Position numbers and translations under genes: made by a program. This document shows, piece by piece, positions 21,341-33,968 of a stretch of DNA of 64,000 nucleotides; within the stretch, counting starts at the first letter, position 1; each line of letters opens with the position of its first letter. Source of the stretch: Spirodela intermedia (lineage: Eukaryota > Streptophyta > Magnoliopsida > Alismatales > Araceae); NCBI GenBank assembly GCA_902729315.2, contig LR746273.1, forward strand, positions 1,971,001-2,035,000, written 5' to 3'. The notes under the pieces were generated by a model, which was given only the letters and a program-made list of their open reading frames with translations, was not told the DNA's origin and made no database searches.

Positions 21341-23590
21341 GGGTGTCAAAACTTGGAAGAGAAAGGACCTTCCAAGTTTTACAGACCTCTGGAGGAGATA
21401 GGAGTCCTGGTGGGTTCCGAGAGAAGGGGCTGATGGGTATTTATGGAGACAAGTTAGCTCCGAAATTCTCCCTCTCCCTCTCCATGGATCAACCACGTGG
21501 GACCCTGCGCGTTTACTTTGTCGGAGGCTGCGATGGAATCGAGTCTAGAAATACAGTAATCTCTGTCATTCATGTTGGATATGCATATTAACAGATGATG
21601 ACGGTCTTCTAAAACCGACCTTCCTCAGCGCGTTGATCGCCTTCTAAAACCTGGTTTTTGACCAAGGGGCGTAACGCTAACAAACTTCTGCTCACAGCTG
21701 GATAGGCGAGCCCTATAAAGATTATATCTTTTATCGCAATGAGAATGGGCACAAAGTTTCAAATATCAAGATGGAGAATCAGATGGCATGCTAATAATTC
21801 AAAGATACACTGAGGGATTCATCCGATGTATTTATTGAATGTTCAGATGCATCATATCCAATTCATCTATTGACAGAACTTAGTGTTTTAGTTTCGAGAT
21901 CCTCAAGGTACCTTGAACAAGAAAAAAATCTCTAACCTTCACTGAACATAGATATAACCTACCCCCGATTCAACGTTACGAGATATACATCGGTATGGTA
22001 CCTCACTTTACAGTGCTGCTGATCAATCAATGTTTAATGTTATTTAATTTCTACTTGTGAGTCACTTGACACATTTATCCCTCAACAGAAGAGGCTTGCT
22101 TCATTCATCCTAAATGAGGATAAACATCTTAGAAATTTTCTACGTATCTATACTCCCAACGTTACCATCTAGTGCTCTTTTAATCGGCTATATGATGCTG
22201 GAAAGTGACTAATATAAGCTGAAAATTCAAAATCCGGACAGTATACTCTTTTACTCTTTTACTCGCCAGCTTGAGACTGCTCCCTATCCCCTACTCAAAG
22301 CATAGTGGCTCCCATGGATGCTGCCTCCCTCCCGGCCCCTTTCCATCAGATGACCGAAACCTCCATCCCCCTAGCTGCTCTCTCCTCTTTCATCCACCGA
22401 CCATCCTCCTCCACTGCCTCTCTGATGCCCCAATTCTTGCTGACTAATCTACACACGGTTATCATCTATGGCTGTTCTCACACTCTTTTTAGTGACACTC
22501 ACGCCAATCCTCACACCGGCTACCATCTATTCACGTAGGGGAGTCTACATCCGCTTCTCTGGCTGTTCCCAGGTAGGTTCAGTTGATAGAATCTATGGTC
22601 TTTTGTCTAGATTTCAAAATTCCAAAAGCAGAGAAGAATCCCAATGTAATTCCTTAGTTTCCAACCATGGTATGTTGAGGAATGGGGAAAAGAATCATTA
22701 GAGAGCAGTTTTCGAAAAACAACTTGGAAAACAAGTTCAAAACTTTTTCAAACCCCATAATCACGTATGATTTTTCCAGGACATAAAAGTAAATACCCTG
22801 ATATATGCCCGTGCATTATTTTAACGGACTTATCCATAATACTTACACTATGTCTCTCTTTGGAGCATGTATGTCTGCCCAATATTTATAATGTCGCTTA
22901 AATACTGCCACGGATGTCTAACGGCTTACTTGCTTCGTTACAAACGCATTCCAAGGTTGCTAGTAATTTTGTTTTCCTAACTTTACTATGGAGTCATAAG
23001 ATATACAATGATTGGTAACGTAACTGGTATACTATTTCTAAGCAGTCATCTTGATGAACGATTTTATTATGACCTAGTTTCTCACCACAGTTGGAAAATT
23101 GAAGTCTGGAAATTTAAATCCTCGTTTTTTAAGCATGTACTTTGATAATATATTATTTTAAATTATGAAGCCCAAAAAATCTCGCAAGTGTGTCGGAAAC
23201 ACATCGCATATTTTTTTCCCCACGTGGCATCTACTTCAAATGCGTAATAAGTGATTTATAAATAGCTATTTGATGATATTCTTGCCACAAGTTCATTCTA
23301 TCGGTGGTTTCTCGTATTTCATTCAAAACTAATATGTCCAGTTTCCCCACCAGCCGAGTAGATCAAAGCAAATTTTAATGCAGACCTCGGACACCTTCCC
23401 CAGGGGAACTCTTCATTGTTAAGCAAAACTATTACACCTTCCCCAGGCCTCCTCTCGTCCTCTTCGCCCATTGGCCATTTATTTGATTTTATTTTTTTTG
23501 CAGTTTTTTTCTTGTGGTCACGCATGAAGACACGGAAAACAGGTTTAGGTTCGAGGGAGCTCCCGGCTTCTTCATGACTCTTCGTACCCT
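21341..23590. other. Spacer between the two expansin genes
   Basis: Contains the promoter of expansin 1 (CATAAATA near 21436 on the plus coordinates, a CACGTG near 21493) and the 3' flank of expansin 2. Otherwise it is AT-rich with no gene that I can support. Confidence 0.5.
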
Positions 23591-24916
23591 CTAACTGCTA
23601 AAGTTTACCGAGGACCTGTACGTCGCCCCCGGCTGCCACCCGGCTGGAATCACGTCGGTGGCGACGAACGTCTTCTCGGATGTGAGCGAGGTCAGGCGGA
23701 AGGAGAATGGCGCCCGTAAGGCCAAAGCCGAATTGATTTTCCATACGGCACCCCATGACTGTTCCATGGGAAGCCACGAGCCGGAGCCCGGCGACTGACC
23801 GAGGTAAACACCGGAGAGATCGCCGTCGCCGTCTTCGTACTCGATGAGCACCGCCAGGTAGTGGGGGTTGGAACCGGCGTCAACCTGGAAGGCGACGTTC
23901 TGCCCCGCATAGCTGCATTCTGAACTGCATATAGTGGGAGTGAAGAAACATGACGAGAGTAAGGCCTTCTAGCCTAATAGAAATGGCTTTTTAGCATTAT
24001 TTCATTAGAATAATAATAAATTAAGGGCTACTCCACAGAATAAAACACTTTTGTGATGTGACACAAGCCTTTCACTATGTCAATTTCATCGTTCATAGGC
24101 TTTGATGGCAGGGAATAATATTGGAGAAAAATAATCCGCCGCATATACCGGTTTATGAAATTTGTAATATTTACCAAATTATGTTTTTGCTGCACTATTT
24201 CCAATAACTAACTCCGAAAATATACTCATTGAAGGACCCACCGCATGAACTGAACAGCCAGCACGCCGGCGCCACGCAGTTGGTCGGACTGCCCAGGCAG
24301 GGCCATGGCTCCAAACGCAGTACCGCTCATGTCGAAGTGTGCGGATTCCGCGAGGCAGGGTCCGCCGGGGCACTCGTCGGTGATCACCACGGTCACCGGG
24401 TCGCCGGAGCAAGCTCTGTTCTCACTGCACTTGACCTACCGCCCATCGAAATCAGAGAACGGTCCTTAATCTGATCTCAAGCAAGGAATCAAAGATAATG
24501 GCGCTTAGTCTTATTTCTCCACCAGATAACAAGAACCGCACGCCTTGCCGGACTCAAAAAGTGATGGTCCTCCGGCGGCGATCATGGACGAGAAGGGAGG
24601 TTTCTCCACGCCTTCGCCGTATCCACAGGCTCCACCTGTATGGGAGTCGAGGTGAGAATCGCCGCTGGATGCATAAGGTACCTTACGAAGATGAAGAGAT
24701 ATTACCGTCGCTCCCGGCGCCGTTTGGGCTCCCGTACCACGTGGCCCCGGCCGGCGACCAGACACCGGCAATGGCCGAGGCATTGGGAGATGGCAAGAGC
24801 CTACGGTTGAAGCTGTGAGCGGAGCAGCTATGGGAGTTCGAGGATAGGTCTGGGAGTGCGAAGAGGAAGAAGAAACAGCGGAGCCAGATGTGAAGAAGAG
24901 AAAAGACTACCGCCAT
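23591..24916 (-). CDS. Beta-expansin, copy 2 (4 exons)
   Basis: Exons at 24916-24706, 24635-24523, 24435-24242 and 23924-23591 join in frame to 283 residues. The first three exons are 211, 113 and 194 nt, exactly as in the copy at 19941-21340, which shows tandem duplication with conserved splice sites. Visible marks are a hydrophobic signal peptide ending [39 protein letters not shown], then the C-terminal domain with [19 protein letters not shown] and [13 protein letters not shown]. It is a secreted wall-loosening protein of the EXPB class. It ends two residues after VNF, the usual position. The signal peptide and the central part of the C-terminal domain differ most from copy 1. Expression differences cannot be judged from sequence. 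Confidence 0.92.
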
Positions 24917-27900
24917 GGGTTCCAAAAGAACTCGCAAGTGCTCAGGCCTCTAAAAGGACAAAGGAGGAGGAAGATGAGGAGCTCTGGGTTCACGAGAGCC
25001 CGGAGGGGCAATTTGTAGACGCCACTTTGCGCCGAAATACTTCTCTCCCTCCCTGTCCGAACTTGGGTTTTGCCGTTACGCCGTCGTCCGATCTGACGAC
25101 AGGCATGTGTTAACTTCTGACACCAAAGGAAGAATGGAGGGCCGTCGGCCGTTCAAGTGCCGGAATGATCCGCCGCCTGTCGCCTAACTCGACGAAGATA
25201 AAAGAAACCCCCGGTTATTCCGGTCGTTGATGTTCGTTACAACCGTTGAAAGGCGGCGATCCGTCTTCTGCATGATGCCCCCCAGCGCACGTCCCGCCGT
25301 CCTAGCAGACCGTGAGCCCCCGTTCTCCAGCAGGAGTTTATGCGCAACGGCCGCAATAGTTGGCGGACTCTGGGGAAGGAGGCAACCATTTTCCACGAAA
25401 GGTGAGGTCACTGCGGGTTAAAGTAAACCATAAAGATTGAATTTTTAAGACAACAATCAAGGCCATACAGTGATGTCGATGGGATCGGCCGACTAATCCA
25501 CAAACTTGCGTCAGCTTAGTTTTTGTTTTTCCGTCGATAGTCAGGACGACCAATTGGACGTCCTGCACAAAAGCTTGTTGCCATTTCTCTAATTGGACGA
25601 CCATCTCAAGAACATTAACTTCTTATTCTGTCTATCATCATCTCCTCATCTATCACATTCTTTCACTCTGTGCAAGAGCCGTATTTGCATGGTTGGATCT
25701 GACATGGGCTTTGCGCTGATTTGGCTTTCGACGTAGAGTATAGTTTTTTCTGTAAGCCCGTCAAAATCTCAGGACTAGACTCAACCTAGGGCTCTGATAT
25801 TGATGGCATGTGAATGATTGAAATAATCTTTAGAGGTACACAACACAAACGTTAAGAAAATATGTGTGATATCTGATATCTTATTTTAAGAAACAATAAA
25901 TCCAAGAATCAAACTCAAGTCCTAATGAATATTAATTTACTTGAAAAACTTCTCGCAATATTGGAAAAAGACAAGTATTCTTTAACATGTCTATTACTTA
26001 TGAAATTTCAATATTATGTAATATTTACCCATATTAATTCTGGTGTCATCAAGATCCCAATACATTCTACTGTTGAAATTTTAGTCCTTTAATCTTCTTG
26101 TCTCAAAAGTTTCTTAAAAGTATGGATTACTCAATTCATCAGCTTTGTTCTTGTGACACTCACTATGAGCTCAAATGTGGTTCCAAGATCTTGATTGTTG
26201 AAGTCTGGCAAAGGATGTAGTTGAGAGAGGGTATGGATGAGAGGTTGTGTAAAAGAGGGTGTTCATGACATCTTATTTGCTTCTCTAAGAACCCAATATA
26301 ATATGGTTGGAGTTTAATTATTTTATAAAATAAATATTTACATTGTACTTCATACATTATTTGGATGTAGCATAATCTAATGTATTGAACTTACATAAAA
26401 TAAGCAAACACATAAATTAGCTGGCTCTAGAGTCATCCTAATTTTAATATTGACAAAGTGGATAAAATAATTATAATTTTATGAGGGAAAAATATGGATT
26501 CATTGGAAATTATCACTTTGATTTTACACAAACTCTCATGAGAATTTGAGACTTATATCTAGTAAGATTTATTTTTTCTTATTTAAACAAAATAAGTTAA
26601 CTCTCCTTGCGGAAAGAGAGATATGATTAAAATAACATAAATATTACTTAATAAAATAATGAAAATGTCTAAGTAAAATATTAAGTGGCTGTTGGGTCCT
26701 TGCCAGTAGCTATTGGAATGATTGTAGTTACCTACTGAATTTTCAATAATTTTCAATGAATTTATTGTTTAAAATCTGTAAATTAATGTGTGTAAGGATT
26801 AAGCTTGACATATAGCCAACATTATTTATGGAAAAATTATCAAATACTAAAGAATCAACTACTATATTAAAATGTAAAGTTTAACACTAAAGGTTCATAC
26901 TCCATGATCAGTGAAGATAAAAAACATATGATGTAATAATTTATTGTTGCTGTGGAACATTGCCATAGTGTTTACATGTTGTGCTAATTGGAGGTAAGTG
27001 AAACTTAAGAGTGATCCTCTTAGAAGAGCAGAGTAACCAAGAGGTTCTAAGGTATTATAACTTCTATGTTATAAACCTCACAAGAGAGTTGATTCCCTTA
27101 ATTATGCACTCTAGAACCAAATGTGAAAATTCATATGGACCCAAAACCAATAACATGTAATATATTGTAGATATAATAACGTGATGGTATCCCTGTCCTA
27201 ATGCAATACATATAATAAATTACAGCCCTCAACATAACTATGTTAGGAATAAAAAATATTTAAAATATATATAATGAATGATTCAAGGACTCTTGTTGCT
27301 ATTAAGTACTCATCTACATCAAGGTGCTGATGTATAGTGGGCTCACATAAGTAGAAATATCTTGGATTATTGATTTTTCTATATTTCAGGAGAAAAATAA
27401 TAGAAATAAGTTAAGTGAAAATTTTAAATTAATTGATTCAAGGAATATCTGAATTATTATGTAAAATATTTGATCTATCCTTTGATTAAAAAATTGACTT
27501 TGCATTTTTTACTAATTGTAAACTTTGAAAATTATGACGACTCCTTTTATTTATTGCTCCCCTCCCCACCTACTAATACAATATTAATTTTTTTCATAAA
27601 TGATGTGCTAAATTTTATTCGCGTCTGAAGGCATATAGTAATAAGAGTGTGACTCGGTGTATCTCGTTCAAAGTTTTACTATGTATCAGTCTCGTTATTA
27701 CTTGATAAATGGTTTTTGAACGGGACGACCATTCCGATAAGGTCCGGGTGGTATACACGATTACTGCTTCGTCTACTCTTGGGTGAAATAGTTGTGCACG
27801 CCGAAGCGATAAGGCATCCATTTTGGTCAATCACTGTCGTACCCATATTTCGCAAAAGTCTTTACATTTTTTAATTATAAATAAAAGTGTCTTCTCAATT

Positions 27901-30306
27901 TTTGGACATGCAATAACCCTGATAAACACGAGCTCAGTCGATGATCTCCGGCCTTATAGTTCACCCTTTTATTATAAGCGAAGCTGCCCGGCTCGTACAG
28001 ATCGAAGGTCCGTCGGATCGGGGGGGGTGTTGAGTCAGAGAGGAACATAGTAAGAGAGATTAGACAGAGAGAGATGCGAGAGAGGCCATATTTAGATGTT
28101 TCCGGAAAGAGGGCAAGGCAGAGACCGGCATGAGGGATTTCGAGGAGAACAGAAGTAGCTTCAGTCCCCTTCTATCGCAACCTTTCTCTAGGGTAATGGA
28201 TGTGATATGACATAGGACGTTAAAATATTTTATGGCATTTTATGGCCGTACTTATGACTGTACGTTTTTATACTGTGTTCCTTGACCATATTTTGTACCC
28301 AAATTATGCTAAATTCATTTATTGTTCAATGTGAGATCTTTGAATGGTACTTTCTCACATGATTCCGTTATAAAACAAAAAAGATAGAAAATTTGAGCTT
28401 TTGGTCCACCCAAAATCATTAAATAACATGTAGCATCAAGTATACAATTTTTCTTGTTTTCGGTCCATCAAAACTTTCAACTACGTTTTTAATAATTTTA
28501 TTATATAGCATTAAGATAGATAAGTTTATTATTGATTTAGTGAACAAAGAAATAGAATGCTATGATTTACTCTCCTCCTATGTTAGCATGCTTAGTGAGA
28601 GATAAGCATCGAGAAGGTTTTTTCTTAATTTAGAAGTACCATAGCCATTCACTAAAGATATTGGAAGGATTGTAAGTAGATCATTGATTGAATGATGAAC
28701 TACATGGTTGGAAGACTAGCTTGCCACCAGGGTAGTTTTGGAAGAATAAACTATATAAAAATTCGTACATTATTGTTGATCATTGGAAGACTTCTGTTCA
28801 CCAGTCTAAAAATCCGTAAAAAAACTATTGATACGATTTGAAATCATGTTTCAGTTTCCATAGACATAAAAACTTAGACACCGATCCTCATCATGAGGTC
28901 GAACATAGTGGAAATAAAAAAAACTTTAACATGAACTCTCAAAGGTTACGGACGGCCAGCACCTATCAGCATGAACTAATAGGGAGAAGTTTACTTCACA
29001 TTTCAGTGAGGAGCATCCATTCCGAATTGTCAATGAAGAGAATGATCGGTTGAAGATGCTGGAGGCAGGAAAGGGGGGTCTGTCGGAAGGCCAAGCTCGC
29101 CATCCGATCGCTTTTAGGTGCCCGGGCTCATTAACCATTGGCATTGGGCCCAGTCCTGACGAGCACGACCCTTTCGAAGCCCGACCTGACATTGAAGTCG
29201 GTAGCTGCCAGGGCGAAAGGTATTGATGCCAGGGGGAGGTGATTGGCTTGAGCGGGGACCCCCACCCAGGCTCAGACCTTGCTCGGATAGGTGCCATTAA
29301 ATATAGGAGTATTAGGTAATTTTAGTAATAATTTTAATCCTACGTGAGAATCAAAACATATAAATATTTAAGCCCCGCACATAAAATGTTTGTAGACAGC
29401 TATAGCAGTGCCCATGGTCTGAACCATATGGTCCTCACGTTGCACTTCTCTCGTTCTCGGGCCACATAAATTTCTATGTCCCTCAGGTTTTTTCATTCAC
29501 CACCGGTGCCTGCCATGCTGGAGTTCAAAAGGTGGAAGCAAACCCTGCTCAAATCTCGACCATCCCCCTTTCTTAAACGCCCACTGCGTGCGCAGCCCCA
29601 CGGGTTGTCCGCTGGAACGGCGACATCAGACGACTACCCACCTTCAGGTCACCTTCACCGGCATTATTGACATCACCGTCCGACGACTACTCACGAGCTA
29701 AGGGACTGTTTTCTCCCGTCGGCGGCGGCGCCAACCAATGGCAGGCACCCTTCGCCGGTGATGGAGTCGGAAAAAAAATAAAAAGGGTTTTTCGATGGGG
29801 ATTTCTTCAGGAAGAGTTAGTTCTTCAAGGAGAACGCAGGACCGTAGAAGTTTTCCGAGTTAAATATTATATTGAAAATAAATATGGGCAAAGCATCACT
29901 CTCTAAGAACTCATTGGAGAAATAACACGCTTTTCTTATTATTATGTTCGCGTTGAAAATTTGTCCAATTAAAGAAATAGCTTATAAATACTGTTTTCAT
30001 TGAAATAATTTATATGAAATTCGAAGTTAGGACCATGTTCTAATGTCGTAATCCGCGTCTGAGATCATTATCGACGCTGAAAATAGGTTTGAATAATCAA
30101 ATCGCCCTGTCACATAGATCGCAGAAGAGTACCAAAGTTGAACTTAAAATGATGTTGTTCAATTTATTTCTGAGGTATGTTATTAAACTAATAAAAAAAA
30201 CAATTTGAGTAGGTTTTGTTACAATTAATGGGCGTGACCGATTAGTACTGTGCGGTGGCGAGTAGTGGCTTCCTTTATTGTGCATCTGCTATGCCTCGGA
30301 GGGGAT
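24917..30306. other. AT-rich interval between expansin 2 and the cyclin
   Basis: Strongly AT-rich from about 25.8 to 28.4 kb. A degraded initiator-tRNA primer-binding-like site occurs at 25785-25803 (minus). Open frames are short and unrecognisable. I see no gene. Confidence 0.5.
25785..25803 (-). other. Degraded LTR-retrotransposon primer-binding-like site
   Basis: The minus strand reads TCAATATCAGAGCCCTAGG, close to the plant initiator tRNA-Met complementary site TGGTATCAGAGCCAGG. If real, an LTR would lie at 25805 and above. I could not find a partner LTR, so this is only suggestive. Confidence 0.3.
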
Positions 30307-31066
30307 TCAGAGCACGCCGGCTGCCTGGTCGACCTCTGTTCGTCCCCTCTCCCTAGCCGTCGCCTCACCGCCGCACACGAACCGCAGGGTCCTCTCGATC
30401 TGATACCCTCCGCCGAGGCTGACCTCCCTCTCCAGATGCCGGCAGTAGCTCTCGAAGACGCTCAGGCTGACGTGAAGCCTGAAGCCCATTAAGAAGAGCA
30501 GGTTCACCTCCAATCTGTTCAGTTCACTGAGGGGCAGTCCCCCCACCCTCGCGAAGTAGCTGTTCCCGTAGTTCCTGCGTTCACCGGCGACGAGTGGTCA
30601 AAACTCTGCCGACGATTGACGGGCAGGAAGGCTGGCGGCGGGATTTCTACCTGTCCTCAACGAACTTGGAAGCCACCATGATGCCGGCGACGAGGAGCCG
30701 GTGGGCGTTCCGCCGTGAGACGCGGAGTCCAGGGCTCCGCTGGCACAGCCGATCGATGTACACGTAGGCGACGACATAGACCGACGGGGCGGCGCCGGTG
30801 TAGCGGAAGATCCTCTCGAGGAAGGACTGGATGCTCATGTCCAGAACCAGATCGCAGTCGAAGGCGCTGATCCTCGAAGCCTTTTGGGTGCTCATCTCTA
30901 CCTCCCCCTCGCGGCTCCCTCTCCTTTCGCCCCTGACGATGGCCCTCTCCAGCAGGGAAGCGAGAACGGATATCACCAACGGGGGGGACGGGTCGTCCCG
31001 CCCGTCGACAGCGAAGATGTCGGCGCGGAGCCCGCTTGGAGACATCTCGCCGCGGCACGAGAACAT
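30307..31066 (-). CDS. U/P-type cyclin (CYCU4-like)
   Basis: Two exons, 31066-30651 and 30574-30307, join in frame (AG-GTAGAA donor, CGCAG acceptor) to 227 residues. The cyclin box is clear: SIQSFLERIFRYTGAAPSVY, VVAYVYIDRLCQRSP, NAHRLLVAGIMVASKFVEDR, then across the splice NYGNSYFARVGGLPLSELNR and LEVNLLFLMGFRLHV. The split after the KFxDDx block is typical of plant U-type (P-type) cyclins, which resemble yeast PHO80 and partner CDKA-type kinases. Length is close to the family's 200-230. The start at 31066 (MFSCRGE) is the first ATG after a TATA-like TTATATATG; a second ATG at 31045 is an alternative. A (GA)n tract sits about 150 bp upstream. The C-terminal tail after the cyclin box is charged and not conserved in memory. 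Confidence 0.9.
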
Positions 31067-31212
31067 ACTGAGGCCGGCAGAACATTGTGACTGGTCGTTG
31101 CCGTCGTATACATATATAAGCAGTCCGTGGGAGGCGAATATAATATGGAAAGTGAGGGGGAATAAGAAATCAACTATTAGATTCTGGTCAGGCTGTCGGT
31201 GGGCTGGATGAA

Positions 31213-31216
<4 letters not shown>

Positions 31217-31249
<33 letters not shown>
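31217..31249. repeat. (GA)16 tract upstream of the cyclin gene
   Basis: Pure GA run, CT in the sense of the minus-strand cyclin gene, about 150 bp before its ATG. Probably proximal promoter or leader. Confidence 0.85.
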
Positions 31250-31251
<2 letters not shown>

Positions 31252-33968
31252 CTATAAATGGCAATGGCGGTATGTTAGAGTCCAATTCAGCCAAAGCCCA
31301 TCTTGGATGGTACAAGAGAGTATGATTGTTCAACAAAAGCTAATATTGGATTACTCCTCTCACATATAAAGATTCAACTTTCGTGTTAATCTCACTCAAT
31401 AATCGGGATAATTGTCATCAAATTCAACTTTGGTATTAACATTACATTATATTTTGCATTCTGATATATCCTCAGAGAGAAAGTCCACACTCTTCTACAA
31501 GACTCGCCTAACAAAGTCATTAGAAAGTACTACCAAATCGTCTCCAATATCGACGATTGCTCTACAGGCTAAGTCCTTGGCTAAGTCATTGATAGTTTTG
31601 CTAGCTCGACCATATGATTGATAACGGGGTCGACACCACCGAACGTGGACTCTTTTTAGTTAACAATCTTGAGCTATTTAAAGATCGTTAATAGAACACT
31701 CTGTGGTAGGGAAAGAAGTGGGTTGAAGGAGTTCATTGCCACTCTAGGAGCCTTGGGAGATTTCAGTTAAAATCTTTTTCATTTCATTAAGTCTGTAAAA
31801 TTCCTTCTTTTCCTTTTGTCAATTTATCTAGTAGATTCTAAGTCTTTAGTATGTATCATGCCTCCTTGTGGTGGAGTAGAGTCAAGCCTGTTTCGTAAAT
31901 CTAAGTATTATAGCCATTTTTTTTTAGTAGTTAGAGGATGCTTGGACGTCTAACAAGTGAATAATACACTTTAACTTTTAAATAGGAGAAGTAAGTTGGG
32001 ATGTAAATTAACTAGCCTCGTTATGTAGAACAGCCACCACCTTATTAACATTGATCTTGAAAAACTATCAGTAAAATCTGAATGCTCATATCAATGAATA
32101 GTTGAAAACTTATTATACATATATTTGACTAAACTAAATTTAGCTTCTGTAGTGAATGTTAATTGCTAACATATAAATATTCCTTACATCATCCACTTGA
32201 AAGTTATAATCGAATATTAAAAGATTTAAAATATTATATAAGAAGGAAAAATATTATTCACCAAACTAAGACATATGAAAAGAAAGGAATATATAAATAA
32301 AAATTGGGCCGTATCTCATGTGAACATCAGATCTATTATATTTTATTGTATATTTTTGGGTGGTAATTTGGTTGTGGAGTGGCAAGAATTAAATCACAAG
32401 GTCTAAATTGAGTGTATAGGTTGAATATCTTATCATGACTCATGGGCTGATTGAGTTATTGCCACTAAAACTTTTTTAATTGATTTTGAAATTGAAGTGA
32501 AACTATTATTTAAAATTTATTATGACAGTGATATTGCTATGAACATTGAAAAATAATTATGCACATTGAAAACAATTTACATTTTGTTCAATAGAAACTC
32601 AATGTAAAGACTATTTTTTCTAATATCATTAGAAGATCAAGTTGTATATATTTTTTCAAAAAAAAATCCATACTTTTTAACTATATTAGATTCATTTCCA
32701 TCTTAACACACTATAAAAAAGAGGATTGATTCTCTCCTTCTCTCACATTCACTCCTCTCCTCTTTGTTTCTTTCAAGGCTTATTGAACACAACACCTCAT
32801 CAATTGTCATTACTTTTTCTTGTATGATTTGGAATGAAGATAAAATAATAAGATTATAGAGCGAGGATCCTCTTGGGAAATGATTATGGTTTTCAATAAA
32901 TCCTAAGACCTCCTAGGTGTATGTGGGCTTTATGCCATTGATATGAAAAGTATTCAAGGCCATGATCAATCAATCAGATTGATTGAATGACAAGAGGATC
33001 TAGTTCAATATTTTTGAAAACATCAATCTTACCTTCCTTTTGTTGTTGACTAAGGTGGCACTCATAGTAGGGTCAAGATGGCAATTTTTGGGTTTGTAGG
33101 TATTATAGATATAAAAAGTTGGGAATCAACAAAGGCCCTATAGATTGATTGTCAAGCATTAAATGACACCAATGATAAAGATATATTAGATAAGGTGATA
33201 TTTTTAGGAAATAGAAATGTTGGGTTGTATTGCAATAAGATTTCTCGTATAATTTTCAATCCAAAAACATTTTACTAGATGAATGTTTTCAGCTTAATCT
33301 TCATTTCCAAACTTTTTTTGGTAAGTTTAACGAGATAAAATTTTCAATATTATATTTGAACGTGGCTTCTAGGATTAATCATTTAAATATTATCTTTATC
33401 CCCATTTAGGGTAAATAAACCTTTCATATTTAAAATTATTGAAACAAAATTATTTTCATTGCCACAAGAATTATGTAATTATATTATTATTATTCATAGT
33501 AGCAGTGATGTAAATAAAATTATTTCGTTTTACATTGGCACCATAATTATATAAGCGCAGTGGAAATAGACAACTAATGATTAAAATTATACACTTCCAG
33601 GGTGGCATAATCAGTCGTTCCGTACACTTTGCTACCAGTGGGCCCCATGCATCGCTGCTTCCGGACAAGTTTTGCGATCCTGTGGGCCCCTAGAGACGGA
33701 AGCACGTTTGACAGTATACCCCTCTATATTTCGGCTGGTATGGTTGAAGAATAGTATTTCGTCTAGGGGTATTAAGGGAATTATTGTATGGCGTGAACGC
33801 AATGTGGGCCGTCTCCAGGGGCAAATTGGACTGCAGTGGATGGCGGCAAGGGGGAGGGGGCGGAGCCGCCGCCGAAAGCGGTAGCGGCCGCCGGAGCGCG
33901 GAGGAGGAGGCGATGCGGAGACGCATTTGGGGCCTCGCTGAGGAGTTCCTGACCCGATACCTAGAAAA
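31250..33968. other. AT-rich intergenic interval
   Basis: AT-rich between two divergently transcribed genes (cyclin minus, F-box plus). It carries a perfect 21-bp palindrome at 32966-32986 (TCAATCAATC, A, GATTGATTGA) and no convincing coding sequence. The GC-rich 33.7-33.97 kb part is the F-box 5' leader region. Confidence 0.5.
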
